Numbered from the stretch's first letter, positions 43,087-52,716 are shown. The stretch: DNA of 64,000 nt from UBA11865 sp041570195 (GCA_041570195.1 JBFFWQ010000003.1:58433-122432), one strand, 5' to 3'. The notes: generated by a model not told the origin, from the letters alone. Made by a program: numbers and translations.

Positions 43087-44739
43087 ATGGCCACCTTTTA
43101 TGATCAAGTCAGGGAGATGGGGCTGAAGCAAGCCACCATCGCCAAGGGCGACGAGATCGTCGAACGAATCACCGCCGGTATGAATACCAGCGACATTCGT
43201 TCCGCGCTGCGGGGAGACGAGCCGCGCCGCCCGAACCCGCGCCTACGGCCGCACGCCGACGGTTTTTGGTTTCATATCCGGCCGAGCTTCTATCACACGG
43301 AAGTCACCCGCATCTATCCGACGTTCAGATTGGGCTGGTTGTCGACCTTCATGTTTGTATGGGAGACAATCACTGGCATCTTCCTGATGATCTTCTACAC
43401 GCCCCGGCCGGGTACGGCTTATTCAGATATCTGGAACATCCTGACCAACGTGCCTCTGGGTGACTTGATGCGCGACTTGCATCGTCTGGGTGCCGAAGTG
43501 ATGGTTCTGGTGGTGGCCCTACATATGCTGCGAACCTTTGTGACCGGTAGTTACAAGCAGCCGCGGCAGTTTACCTGGCTCACCGGCATGTTGTTACTGG
43601 TCTTTACGCTGGTCCTGAGTTTCAGTGGATACTTGCTGCCTTGGGATCAGTTGGCCTACTGGGCCGTTACGGTGGCTGTGAGCGCGGCCGAAGCTGCACC
43701 GCCGGCCGAGATCGTCGGCAAGAACATAAACTTATTGGTGCGTGGCGCGCCGACCTTTGGTGCAGGCGGCCTGCTGCGCTGGTATTTGTTGCACGTATTG
43801 GTTTTGCCGCTGCTTACGGCCGTTTTCTTCTTCGTCCACTACTATAAAGTCGTCCTGCACGGCCACTCATTGCCGCCCGGGCGGGAGCAAATCGGCGAGG
43901 ATACGGCCAAGCGCGTGCCCAAGACCGAGCGAACCTACTTCACCCCAGATTTGCTGACTAGCGAGCTAATGTGGACTGCGCTGGCCACGCTGCTAATAAT
44001 AGTCGGGTCTCTGTGGTTCTACGAAGCGCCATTAGAGAGCCAGGCCAACCCACTGGTCACTCCATTGCACGTTGTGGCACCCTGGTATCTGGCCTGGTCA
44101 CAGGGCTGGCTGAAACTGGCGGACAAGGTCCTCATCGCTTTCATCTTCATCCCGGCCCTGGCTACGGCTTTCTTCGTCATGCCGTACATTGAAGTGGGCA
44201 AGAGTCGGCGCTATGCTGACCGGCGAGTAGGCCTGAGCGTGGCCATGCTCTTCATGGCCTTTATGCTGGTCTCTAATTGGATGGGCTCGCCCGAATACCG
44301 GGTTGAGAGTTCGCCCGACCAGGAGGTATTCCAGGAGCTCATTCCTCAGGAAGGCGAAAGCCACATCCTGGCCGTGCCCTACGAGGACTTGGAGTTGGGC
44401 ACTTATAGCCCGGGCGATGAAGCAGGCAATCCGGCCATGACGGCGGCGCTGGAAGAGTTCCACGCAGCCATGGATCGCCATAGCTGTAACCTGAACGAAA
44501 ACCACTGGAGTGACGACTGTAAGGTAGAAACCGACGACGACGGCAACCCGGTCCGCTACGGTAACTCGTTTACCAACGATGCCATGCCTGATGCGACGGC
44601 TACCATGACCGTTGAGCAAGATCAGCATGATATGAAGAAGATCACCTTGCGAATCGAGACGACGGATCCGAGCACTGGAAACGAGATATCTACCGAACGG
44701 GTCGCCTATCGTCACGTCGATTCCGGTTACGAGGAATAG
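43087..44739 (+). CDS. Cytochrome b subunit (fused N- and C-terminal halves)
   Basis: The 550-residue membrane protein carries two haem-ligand pairs: DLHRLGAEVMVLVVALHML (14 apart) and LLHVLVLPLLTAVFFFVHYY (15 apart). This is the cytochrome b6 spacing rather than bc1. The C-terminal subunit-IV-like half is fused, and the Qo-loop motif reads PLHVVAPWYLAW where PEWY is usual. About 160 hydrophilic residues after the last helix are unlike the standard subunit. It oxidises (mena)quinol and passes electrons to the Rieske protein. Confidence 0.93.
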   Translation: MATFYDQVREMGLKQATIAKGDEIVERITAGMNTSDIRSALRGDEPRRPNPRLRPHADGFWFHIRPSFYHTEVTRIYPTFRLGWLSTFMFVWETITGIFLMIFYTPRPGTAYSDIWNILTNVPLGDLMRDLHRLGAEVMVLVVALHMLRTFVTGSYKQPRQFTWLTGMLLLVFTLVLSFSGYLLPWDQLAYWAVTVAVSAAEAAPPAEIVGKNINLLVRGAPTFGAGGLLRWYLLHVLVLPLLTAVFFFVHYYKVVLHGHSLPPGREQIGEDTAKRVPKTERTYFTPDLLTSELMWTALATLLIIVGSLWFYEAPLESQANPLVTPLHVVAPWYLAWSQGWLKLADKVLIAFIFIPALATAFFVMPYIEVGKSRRYADRRVGLSVAMLFMAFMLVSNWMGSPEYRVESSPDQEVFQELIPQEGESHILAVPYEDLELGTYSPGDEAGNPAMTAALEEFHAAMDRHSCNLNENHWSDDCKVETDDDGNPVRYGNSFTNDAMPDATATMTVEQDQHDMKKITLRIETTDPSTGNEISTERVAYRHVDSGYEE

Positions 44740-44744
44740 AAGCC

Positions 44745-45590
44745 ATGCAAGTAAAAGTCATCATCGGAACCATCGCCTTCATGCTGGTGATGATCATCCT
44801 CGGGGTGATCGCCCTGTTTGAACCGGCCCGCCTGGAGGAGACCACCGAGGCTTTTGGCGGCCGGCAAGTGGAGAAAGGCGCTGTTATCTTCAGAGAAAAC
44901 TGCGCCGAATGTCACGGCACTGAGGGCAAGGCCCAAAACTGTGTTACCTATGCCGGCGAAGAGAAGGCCTGCGTCGGCCTGCCTTTGAATCATATTCCCT
45001 TGTTATGTGGCGATCCCTCAGAGCGCATGGTGCAGATGGGCTGGACGTCTTCCAAGGAGGCTTTTATACGCCAAGTGGTTGCGGCTGGTCGCCCACCGAC
45101 GCAAATGCCGACCTGGTCCCAAGAGTTCGGCGGACCCATGGAAGATTACCAAGTTGATCAAGTGGTGTCCTATGTCCTTAATTGGGGTGCGGATCCGGAA
45201 TTGTGCGGTGAAGGCGTAGTGGTCGAGACTGTTGAATGGCCCGAGTCGTGGGAGGAATTGCCGGAGGGCAATGCCGATAACGGTCCAGCGCTGTACCAAT
45301 CGTATGCCTGTAACTCTTGCCATGGCCAGCCCGATGGTTCTGTGCCGGCCGCCGTTGGCCCGAGTTTAAGCAACATTGGCAACGTGGCTGCGACGCGCAT
45401 CCCTGGCGTGTCGGCCGAACAGTACATATACGAATCAATCTATGCGGCCAACAGCTTCGTCGTAGAAGAGTGCCCCACCGGACCTTGCGGCGAGCCCAGC
45501 GCGATGGCCGCCCAAGGTTATGAAAATCGCATGAGTCAGCAGGATATGGCCGACTTGATTGCCTATTACTTGACTCTGAAGAGCGAATAG
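44745..45590 (+). CDS. Membrane-anchored dihaem cytochrome c
   Basis: A 281-residue protein with an N-terminal membrane helix (about 5-25). Two class I-type domains follow, with haem motifs CAECH (Cys53, Cys56, His57) and CNSCH (Cys189, Cys192, His193). Candidate axial methionines are MPTWSQEFGG and the C-terminal MSQQDMADLIAYY. As third gene of the operon, 5 bases after cytochrome b, it takes the place of cytochrome c1 or f. A strong terminator follows. Confidence 0.92.
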   Translation: MQVKVIIGTIAFMLVMIILGVIALFEPARLEETTEAFGGRQVEKGAVIFRENCAECHGTEGKAQNCVTYAGEEKACVGLPLNHIPLLCGDPSERMVQMGWTSSKEAFIRQVVAAGRPPTQMPTWSQEFGGPMEDYQVDQVVSYVLNWGADPELCGEGVVVETVEWPESWEELPEGNADNGPALYQSYACNSCHGQPDGSVPAAVGPSLSNIGNVAATRIPGVSAEQYIYESIYAANSFVVEECPTGPCGEPSAMAAQGYENRMSQQDMADLIAYYLTLKSE

Positions 45591-45592
45591 CC

Positions 45593-45781
45593 TCACGCGG
45601 CAGATAAACACTTTCGGAGTGACGTTATAAAGAAGACCTCTGGCAATCGCCAGAGGTCTTTTTTAGTCTCCGAATCCCTTACTATCCTAGCGCAGTAGCC
45701 ACAGGCACTGGCCAGCAAACCCAGTGATTGTTCCCGCCGGACGGTTGGTGCCAGCCATATTTCGTGTGTATCATCGGTCAT
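45593..45781 (-). CDS. Possible small protein or gene remnant
   Basis: From ATG 45781 the frame encodes 62 residues beginning MTDDTHEIWLAP and including LASACGYCARI. The last 20 codons run through the cytochrome-operon terminator and look non-protein. The same frame is open upstream to 45916 and reads protein-like there (FGGFCTSSIETEWI, then VWTAIVIKFTTARKR), but that stretch has no start codon. Either this is a remnant that has lost its start, or a short gene at 45781 with AGGAAGAG upstream. The family is not recognised. Confidence 0.3.
   Translation of the reverse strand: MTDDTHEIWLAPTVRREQSLGLLASACGYCARIVRDSETKKDLWRLPEVFFITSLRKCLSAA
45633..45664 (+). terminator. Rho-independent terminator after the cytochrome operon
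   Basis: AAGACCTCTGGC (45633-45644) and GCCAGAGGTCTT (45649-45660) form a 12-pair stem with a 4-base loop, followed by a T-run. It lies 42 bases after the cytochrome c stop. Confidence 0.9.
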
Positions 45782-45952
45782 TCTCTTCCTGGCGGTGGTG
45801 AACTTGATGACGATGGCCGTCCAAACTCCGTCAGCCGTGATCCACTCTGTTTCGATGGAACTTGTGCAAAAACCTCCGAATAGTTCTACCGATTCATAAC
45901 CTAAGGTATAGTGCGGTCAAAGCATGTTTTTGAATACGCCAGGCGTCAGAAA

Positions 45953-46921
45953 CTAGCGCCCTTTCACCGCCGTGCCGCATTCGCGGCAGAAACGGTCTTC
46001 GGCGTCCACTGGTTGGCCGCAGTTGTGACAGAATTGGACCTGAACGGCGGAGGAAGCGGGCGATTTCGAAGAGGAGCGAACAGGGCGAGGTCGTGGCGGC
46101 CGCTTGCGGCCGCTTTGGTTATTTGTGTAGAGGAACCAGGCCACGGCGGCAACGATGATCAAGCCACCGGCTACGATGGCCACCAACGGCCAATTGAGGT
46201 CGGATGCCTCGTCGGAGGCTGCATCGCTGACTACCGGCAGCGGACCCTCTACGGGTGGCTGTTGGGCGCCAAGCACGTCGGCCGTCAATTGATCCCCGTC
46301 CAGGTTGTAGCTGGCGGACACCGAATAGGACGCTCCGGCCGGCAGCGCCCGGGCAGCCAGTGGATGGTAGAAGAGGCCGTCTCGCCCGGTCGTCGACTGA
46401 TCGGATGCGGGCGAAAGTCTGAAGTCACTGGCCTCTGCCGGTTGCTGTACGGTGGTCAGCACCTGGTTGACACTCATGTCCGACGACCAGTTAAAGGTGA
46501 AATCGCGCCGTTCGCCGTCGAGTGAGTAGGGCAGATAATACTCCAAGCGAAAGGTGGGCGAGGGTGAAGTGAAGGTGATCAGCCCTGGCACGCTGGTGTC
46601 GCTATCGCCGACATTCTCCAGTTGACCGCTTTCCACATTGACGTAGGCCACAGCGTTGATAGTCGCTTCCTCTGGCAAGGGTAGTGTTACGGTCGCCGGC
46701 GCCGGGACGTCGTCGGCCAGCGTTCCGGTTAGCAGCACCAGCACTGCCGGCTGGTCGAAATCCGGCCACAGTTCGATCTCCAGAGAATCCAGCGCGCCAG
46801 CCGGGCTTTGGGCCTGGGCGATCGGGATCAGGACCAGGCACAAGATCAAGAGAAGCATCAATGCGGGCAGGCGTGCCATGCAGCGTTGATATCCTGGCAA
46901 CTTCTTTGGTGTTGGTTTCAT
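45953..46921 (-). CDS. Exported protein with C-terminal cytoplasmic zinc ribbon
   Basis: A 322-residue protein with a signal peptide (cleavage near AQAQS, residue 38) and a beta-rich outer domain of about 200 residues with no known motif. One membrane helix follows (about 245-265, WPLVAIVAGGLIIVAAVAWFL), then a basic linker and a zinc ribbon with FCHNCGQPV and FCRECGT. The zinc ribbon would lie in the cytoplasm. The function is unknown; the membrane topology suggests sensing or scaffolding. A second zinc-ribbon gene follows upstream on the same strand. Confidence 0.75.
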   Translation of the reverse strand: MKPTPKKLPGYQRCMARLPALMLLLILCLVLIPIAQAQSPAGALDSLEIELWPDFDQPAVLVLLTGTLADDVPAPATVTLPLPEEATINAVAYVNVESGQLENVGDSDTSVPGLITFTSPSPTFRLEYYLPYSLDGERRDFTFNWSSDMSVNQVLTTVQQPAEASDFRLSPASDQSTTGRDGLFYHPLAARALPAGASYSVSASYNLDGDQLTADVLGAQQPPVEGPLPVVSDAASDEASDLNWPLVAIVAGGLIIVAAVAWFLYTNNQSGRKRPPRPRPVRSSSKSPASSAVQVQFCHNCGQPVDAEDRFCRECGTAVKGR

Positions 46922-47000
46922 TTGACAGGTAACTCCTCAAAGAATAGCGTTCGGCGGTGAGCGTACAATTGTGCGCGGCGGGCGGGCGACTGGCGTTAAA

Positions 47001-47300
47001 TTATGGTTTGCCACGCAGGCGTAGACGGCTTGATCGGCAATAAGGACATTCGAAATCGGTGTAGTCTCGACCGCAGGTACGGCAGGTGTGGGTCTGGACC
47101 GGCTGCTCATCTTCCAGCGAGCCCAGGATCAGCACTACCTCCTCGTCTTCATGATTGGCCAGCCAGGCATTCAAATCATGGCTGCCGATCCGCCAGCGAC
47201 CGCTCTCGTCACGTGCCAGCAGACCGTTAGCCACGTCCAGATCCATCTCGTAAGCTGCCGACGCCATTTTAAGGATGATAGCCCGCCTGCGACCGCTCAT
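47001..47300 (-). CDS. Small zinc-ribbon protein
   Basis: A 99-residue protein with a helical N-terminal part, a central segment (WLANHEDEEVVLILGSLED) and a C-terminal zinc ribbon (CRTCGRDYTDFECPYC). A good extended -10 (TGGTATAAT) is present on the minus strand at 47339-47347. It is 79 bases upstream of the exported zinc-ribbon gene on the same strand, so the two may share a pathway. The function is unknown. Confidence 0.7.
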   Translation of the reverse strand: MSGRRRAIILKMASAAYEMDLDVANGLLARDESGRWRIGSHDLNAWLANHEDEEVVLILGSLEDEQPVQTHTCRTCGRDYTDFECPYCRSSRLRLRGKP

Positions 47301-47498
47301 AAAGTATTGCCTCTTGATTTCATGACCATTGGTGTTCTATTATACCAGTATAGGATATAGAAAAAGTTGACAGATTTCACCTCTTGTGGGTTACGAATGA
47401 CATGCTGATCACCAAATGACTAGCTATTGGACGTATAGTCAATGAACGAAGTGTTGTAACGGAACTCGATGTTATGTCAGTAAGTTATAGGGGGCAAA

Positions 47499-48119
47499 AT
47501 GCTAGGAGCAAAAGGAACCAAAGTGTCTGAGGGGACCGACAGGCTGAAGAAGGATCTGATCATTCTCGAGACGATGGCGGCCGAGATGGACGAGTATCTA
47601 CGCAATGATCACCTCTTCTGGCCGTTGAGCGATTCGAGTCTTCCCCGCCTAACACTGGGCGGCTACCTGATGCGCCAACACCGGCTAATAGCTTTGCGCA
47701 AGATGCTTGACGAGGAAGAAAAAGTCAGGCTGGATGCGGCCGAGGAGCAATTCAACATGGCGCTGGTTGAAAAGGTCGTCGCCTTCGAACGCAAGGCCCA
47801 TGACGAGCTACGGGCGCGTCTGCGGCAGTGGAACGAATATCTGAAAGAACTCAAGCAGGTCTCGCTGTCGGCCGGCACCTACTACCCTTCGGCCGTGGAA
47901 GCACGGGCCATGATCGCCGCTCTGCTGAACAAACTGGAGACGCGACCCTACCAGTTGGATAGGCGAGTTCTCAATGAGGTAGCAGCCTATGATCGGGTGT
48001 TGGCCAATTATTGGGAAGCCGGCGATTTCACCTGGCCCGAAGCGTGGACGGCCGCCTACCCGCGCCAGAAGTATTGGTGGCTATACGGCCGGCCGCGCGG
48101 CCGTACCTACGATTCGTAA
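47499..48119 (+). CDS. Hypothetical helical protein
   Basis: A 206-residue, largely helical soluble protein (LRKMLDEEEKVRLDAAEEQF, EVAAYDRVLANYW) with a Trp/Arg-rich C-terminus ending GRPRGRTYDS. GGGGG lies 4 bases before the ATG. Its 3' end overlaps the convergent flavoprotein gene by 13 bases. The composition and codon use look like a real gene; no domain is recognised. Confidence 0.75.
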   Translation: MLGAKGTKVSEGTDRLKKDLIILETMAAEMDEYLRNDHLFWPLSDSSLPRLTLGGYLMRQHRLIALRKMLDEEEKVRLDAAEEQFNMALVEKVVAFERKAHDELRARLRQWNEYLKELKQVSLSAGTYYPSAVEARAMIAALLNKLETRPYQLDRRVLNEVAAYDRVLANYWEAGDFTWPEAWTAAYPRQKYWWLYGRPRGRTYDS

Positions 48120-49279
48120 AGCAATTTGGGCGCCTCGACCGGACTGTATTCCGGATCTTTCCACTTGCTGTAACGGATGCTGAAGCCGACGATTCGCCAG
48201 CATATCGCGGCCAATAGTCGGTATTTGCTGTAATGATAGGCGATGCGAGCCAGACGGGTCCGGGTTGGTAATTGCTTCAATATTCCGTGGGTCAGGATGC
48301 GTTGGCGATAACCGGCGAAAGAAAAGTCCTGTTTCTCGAATGCGTTGGTAATTGAGGCTGCGGCCACATCGCCATAAGCCAGAGCGAAAGCAATGCCTTC
48401 ACCCACCAATGGATCGGCTCCGGCCGCGTCGCCAGCCAGAAGCACATGCGGGATGGCAAAGCGGCCGTCCTTGTCAAACCAGCGAATCGGGTGACCTTTC
48501 AGCTTGTAGTCGTCCAAATCGCGTTCCCGGTCGGCCAACGATTGGCGCAGCTCACCCACCAGATCGATCTTAGCCTGTTCGGGCCGGGCCCGGCTGTCGA
48601 AGACGCCGCGATTCATAAACGATTTGCCGCCCACGTAGCTTGGAAAATCCCAGTAGTAACCTTGCAGCCCATCGGAGGTCGGCGTGAAATCAAACACGGC
48701 CTGAGCCTCTCGGAACTCAGGTTCTTTCTGAGCGTCTTCCGGGGTCAGGATCTCTAGCAACCGGGCCACGCGCGAGTCATCATCCCACTTGAGTTTGCTG
48801 CGCACCGTGCTGCGCGACCCATCGGCGGCGACCAGGACCTTGGCCCGAATCAAGCTTTTGCTTGTCTTGACTTCTACGTACTCCTCTTGAGCGGTCACAT
48901 TCAGCACGGCCTCGCCCTGGCGGATGGTGGCGCCCCTGGATTCCGCCTTCTGGACCAGCCAGTGGTCGAATTCGTCGCGGCGAATGACGCGAAACACGGG
49001 GTTACCCTTGAAAGAGAAGGAGTAACTGCCGTAGACGATCTTGGCTTCGCGGACCATGAAACTGGGCGTTTCAATCGTCAAGCCCAGTCGAGCCAGGATA
49101 TTCTGGCCCATGTGAGTGATCCCGCCGCCGCAAAGCTTTTCACGCGGGTGGATGGCCTTATCTACGATCAAGATCCTCTTAGCCCAACTCTGATCATGTT
49201 GCAACAGATGCAGGGCTGTGGACGTTCCGGCCGGACCAGAGCCAACGATCAAGACATCAATTGATTCTACCTGTTCCAT
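48107..49279 (-). CDS. Geranylgeranyl-reductase-type FAD-dependent oxidoreductase
   Basis: The N-terminal Rossmann motif DVLIVGSGPAGTSTALHL binds FAD. LVAADGSRSTVRSKL and LAGDAAGADPLVGEGIAFALAYG are the conserved GG-reductase/PHBH-family motifs. Substrates of this group are polyprenyl chains of lipids or menaquinone. At 390 residues it has typical length. It starts 12 bases after the amidase stop, on the same strand. The exact substrate is uncertain; menaquinone or lipid side-chain reduction is inferred. Confidence 0.88.
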   Translation of the reverse strand: MEQVESIDVLIVGSGPAGTSTALHLLQHDQSWAKRILIVDKAIHPREKLCGGGITHMGQNILARLGLTIETPSFMVREAKIVYGSYSFSFKGNPVFRVIRRDEFDHWLVQKAESRGATIRQGEAVLNVTAQEEYVEVKTSKSLIRAKVLVAADGSRSTVRSKLKWDDDSRVARLLEILTPEDAQKEPEFREAQAVFDFTPTSDGLQGYYWDFPSYVGGKSFMNRGVFDSRARPEQAKIDLVGELRQSLADRERDLDDYKLKGHPIRWFDKDGRFAIPHVLLAGDAAGADPLVGEGIAFALAYGDVAAASITNAFEKQDFSFAGYRQRILTHGILKQLPTRTRLARIAYHYSKYRLLAAICWRIVGFSIRYSKWKDPEYSPVEAPKLLYES

Positions 49280-49291
49280 CGTTCCTTCGTG

Positions 49292-51517
49292 CTATTTGAA
49301 AATCTGGGGAAACATTATAACACGATGGATGAGAATCGCATCTAGGGTGCTGGCATCGGCTTCAGACGGCCAATCTTCCTTATTGCCGGCCGCGTCGGTG
49401 GCCTGGCTGCGGAACCAGTAAACGCCATCCCCAGCGAAGGGTTTCAGCCATTCTTTCCAAATCGGATCCCCGTCCGGCCGGTATTCAATATCAAAGCGAA
49501 CTATGCCTGAACCACTGTCTTGACCGCCCCAAACGGGCAGGATCCGGCCGTCCTCCTCAAAAATGAGGACGTAACGGACGGACGAGGTGGGCGCGATCGT
49601 GTCGATCCCAAACCTGGCCTGGTTTGATTCGACGATTTGATTGCACTCTGTGGTGGCTCTAACTCGCCAGTAGAGTTGATTGTAGTCTTCTGTGAAGGGG
49701 ATGAGGTGCGATGTCTTAACACCGGGGAAGTCCTCGGCGGGGCGGACGAGTTTGGTGAATCCTGGATCGCTGGCCACCTCCAGCCGCGTGGTCTGAACGT
49801 CCTGGCCGTTGGCAATCGACCAGTTGAGAGTGACCTCTCGGTTGTTCCGCCAGGCGCCACTAGCAGGCGTCAGGCCGGATATCGATGGCAAGGAACAACT
49901 ATTGGTCGGTTGCAGGCGCAGCGCATCAAACCAGACACCAAGGTTGCTGTCGGTCTGGGTCAAATTACTTAGCTTGATAACCGTGCTGTTGCCGGCCGCG
50001 AACTGGAAGGTGCCCAGGCTCATCCAGGTCCGAACATGGTCTTCCTGACTCAAGGTGACCGTGCTGACGCCGTTGGCATGGTTTATGGTATAGGTGGCCC
50101 CGTCCGTTTCTGGAGCGCCGGTGATACAGTATGGAATGAAAGCCTGTAGTTCGTAAATACCACCCTGAGCCAGGTTTGGCCGCCACTCACCGCGATTGAT
50201 GGTAGCGCCCGGATCTTGGGTTGACCAAGCGTAAAAGGCATGGCCGTCGTGGCCACAATTATCGGGGGGCACGAGCCACCCCGGCACGTTGTTCTTGCTG
50301 AAGGCGGCCGACAGCTCGTCGACGTATATCGTACTGATGTCGACCTTGTTGGCTACTTGATCTCGCAGCCAGGGCAGCAATGCGTAGGCCTGATCGCCCG
50401 GACACTGGGTTGTACCTACGTCGCGGTGGCCCATCAGCTTAGGATGAAGCCCGCTCAACTTCGGCAGGTATCCGCTGCCGTGAACGTCAATGTCCCGCTG
50501 ATCGGCCTTCCAGGCGAATAACTCGACGGCGGAGTTGAGCATGGACGCTGAGGGATTGTAGGATACATAAGTTCCGATAAAAGCCAGGGCCATACTGCCG
50601 GTGTTGGCGCTACCGGCATGCGTGCCGACCACATCGTCGCCGCCGAGGTGCCCTTCGTAAAGCAAGCCGTTCGGGTCGACCAGGAAGTTGTAGCCGATAT
50701 CGCCCCAGCCGCGGCAGCCGGGACACGACGAGGAATCCGGGAAAGTATGATATCTCCAGATGGCGCGCACAACGGCCGCCCAGTTGCTGCTGCTGTTGCC
50801 AGTGACGGTATGATGGACGATCAGGTGGCTGACCGTGTGGTAGGCTAGCCCATCACTATAGTTACAGGCCGGGTCGTCACACCAGCTTCCGCGGCCTACC
50901 ACCGAGGGCTTGGGGTAACCGGTGACATCGCCTGGTGCTTGCTGGGCATCGATCGCCGCCTGACTGGCGGCCAACTCGGCCGCCGTCGGCCCCTGGGTTG
51001 AGTCAAAAAAGGTCACCTTCAGCGCTCGCAGAAGTGGCGAAGGCTGGCCCTCGTTGCGGGCGAAGCTGACTGAGAATTGCAGGTGATTGTGGACCCCATC
51101 CTCGCCCGGCACGGCGATCATTTGGCCGATGATGTCTTCGTCTTCAGGCGTCATCCAGTCGGCGTTGGGCAACAACCGATACCAGTCGCTCCAACGATCG
51201 CCATCCTTACTGGTTCTAATCTGTACTGTTAGGTTGTCGCCGTCGGTTGTCCCGGCCGACCAACTTGGAACCAGAACGTTGAATGGAAATGGGGCATCGT
51301 GCACCGCCGACATATAGTGGCCGTTGCTGGCGCCTTCGGCCAGGATCAGGCCATCGTCTGAGATGACTAGGTTCTGGCGCAGGCCTTCGCCGAAATCGGC
51401 CGGGCCCAAGGAAAGCGCGCCAGTTCTGATCTCGGAATTGCTTTTCGCGGTTGTGGCTGCGGCCGTGGCCAGGATTAATAAAAGTAGCCCAAATAGTAGA
51501 ATGCTTTTTCTGTTCAT
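49292..51517 (-). CDS. Secreted N-acetylmuramoyl-L-alanine amidase (PGRP/amidase_2 type), multidomain
   Basis: A signal peptide follows ATG 51517 (MNRKSILLFGLLLLILATAA). The PGRP-like amidase domain is at about 215-390. Zinc ligands are likely in LIVHHTVTGNSS (His), MGHRDVGTTQCPGD (His and Cys), with the Tyr/Thr-rich NFLVDPNGLLYEGH segment between. An N-terminal beta domain precedes it. Two C-terminal beta-sandwich domains follow: a golvesin/CBM-like domain around 430-520 and a fibronectin-type region to the end. It would hydrolyse the amide between MurNAc and L-Ala in peptidoglycan outside the cell. The upstream ATG at 51544 is possible. Confidence 0.92.
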   Translation of the reverse strand: MNRKSILLFGLLLLILATAAATTAKSNSEIRTGALSLGPADFGEGLRQNLVISDDGLILAEGASNGHYMSAVHDAPFPFNVLVPSWSAGTTDGDNLTVQIRTSKDGDRWSDWYRLLPNADWMTPEDEDIIGQMIAVPGEDGVHNHLQFSVSFARNEGQPSPLLRALKVTFFDSTQGPTAAELAASQAAIDAQQAPGDVTGYPKPSVVGRGSWCDDPACNYSDGLAYHTVSHLIVHHTVTGNSSSNWAAVVRAIWRYHTFPDSSSCPGCRGWGDIGYNFLVDPNGLLYEGHLGGDDVVGTHAGSANTGSMALAFIGTYVSYNPSASMLNSAVELFAWKADQRDIDVHGSGYLPKLSGLHPKLMGHRDVGTTQCPGDQAYALLPWLRDQVANKVDISTIYVDELSAAFSKNNVPGWLVPPDNCGHDGHAFYAWSTQDPGATINRGEWRPNLAQGGIYELQAFIPYCITGAPETDGATYTINHANGVSTVTLSQEDHVRTWMSLGTFQFAAGNSTVIKLSNLTQTDSNLGVWFDALRLQPTNSCSLPSISGLTPASGAWRNNREVTLNWSIANGQDVQTTRLEVASDPGFTKLVRPAEDFPGVKTSHLIPFTEDYNQLYWRVRATTECNQIVESNQARFGIDTIAPTSSVRYVLIFEEDGRILPVWGGQDSGSGIVRFDIEYRPDGDPIWKEWLKPFAGDGVYWFRSQATDAAGNKEDWPSEADASTLDAILIHRVIMFPQIFK

Positions 51518-51723
51518 TACCAAACCTGCGAGATACTTGGTCAACTGATTCAGTCCATAAACGATAGAAATGCTGTATGGATTTACAGTTTCAGGTCAGC
51601 AAAATAGCAGTAGCACTGCCGTCAGGCACAGGCGTTCATATGGGGTTGAGGATACTTCAAAATTGCGCCCATCCTGAGGGCCCTCCGATTTGACCATAAG
51701 GTTCATCGGATGGCCATAGGATA

Positions 51724-52716
51724 TCAGTAACCGGCCGCGACGTCGACATGATTGGCCAGTGTTTCCCCTGCTGCGACAGCGTTCAAGAGGGCAGCCAGGT
51801 GCTCCATGCGAAGGGCGTTGGAATCGGCTGTTGCCCCGGCGCGGTGCGGACTCATGACCACGTTGTCCAGTTCGTGGAATGGGTAAGCCGATGGCGGCGT
51901 GTTGGGGCGGCTTGCTTCTTCGGCCGGGTAGCTATACCAGACGTCGAGTCCGGCGGCGTGCAGCTGGCCATCCCGCAAGGCATGAAAAAGCGCCGCTTCG
52001 TCCACGATAGGACCGCGGCCGACGTTGACCAGCAATGCATTCTGTGGCAGCATAGCCAGTTCTCGCCGACCGATCAGGCCGTCGGTCTCGGGCGTATGTG
52101 GCAGGCAAATCAGTAGGGCGTCGGCCCGCGGCAGCAGTCCGGGCAATTCTGAGGCTGGATGCAGTTCGTCGACCGGTCCGACCGGCCCCCGTGATGGCTG
52201 GCGGCGGGTGGCTATGACGCGCATGCCTAATCCCCTGCAGTAAATCGCTACTTGCCGGCCGATGGCACCGTAGCCTAGGATGAGGGCCGTTTTGCCGGCC
52301 AACAGAAGTGCGGGGCTGGGCCGGTAGCGGGGCGTCCAATCATTCTCGCGCAGCAGCCGATCGAATGGTAGTACCAATTTGGCCGCGCTCAGCATGAGCG
52401 TCAGGACCATCTCAGCCACTGGTATCGCGTTGTGGTGCAGATTGTGGATGGTGATGTTTGGAAATTCGGCCATCAGCTGGCGGGTTTCGGGCGGCAGGCC
52501 GGCCCAGGGGATGATCAAGGTCTGCAGCGCCGGACTGGCGGTCAAGTCCTGGCGAGTCGGCCGGCCGGCGATCAGGATGTTGGTGTCTGGTGGCGCGGGC
52601 CTATCGGCGCCGGTCGTCAAACGGACGGCTGTGTTGAGCTGCTCGCGCAACTGATCCAAGTATTCAGTCGCCGGGGGTTGCGGGTAGTGGGCCCTGGTCC
52701 GCGTATCTATACTCAT
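51724..52716 (-). CDS. D-2-hydroxyacid dehydrogenase
   Basis: A 330-residue NAD-dependent enzyme of the formate/glycerate dehydrogenase family. The NAD motif is LGYGAIGRQVAIYCRGLG, the catalytic Arg lies in VNVGRGPIVDEAAL, and the His is in VMSPHRAGAT. The specificity (phosphoglycerate, glyoxylate or other) cannot be set. The ATG overlaps the ASCH gene stop by 4 bases. Confidence 0.92.
   Translation of the reverse strand: MSIDTRTRAHYPQPPATEYLDQLREQLNTAVRLTTGADRPAPPDTNILIAGRPTRQDLTASPALQTLIIPWAGLPPETRQLMAEFPNITIHNLHHNAIPVAEMVLTLMLSAAKLVLPFDRLLRENDWTPRYRPSPALLLAGKTALILGYGAIGRQVAIYCRGLGMRVIATRRQPSRGPVGPVDELHPASELPGLLPRADALLICLPHTPETDGLIGRRELAMLPQNALLVNVGRGPIVDEAALFHALRDGQLHAAGLDVWYSYPAEEASRPNTPPSAYPFHELDNVVMSPHRAGATADSNALRMEHLAALLNAVAAGETLANHVDVAAGY

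Noticed and set aside
45911..46525. A 204-codon plus-strand frame
   Set aside because: It is antisense to the exported zinc-ribbon gene and has a random, Gly/Arg-rich composition.
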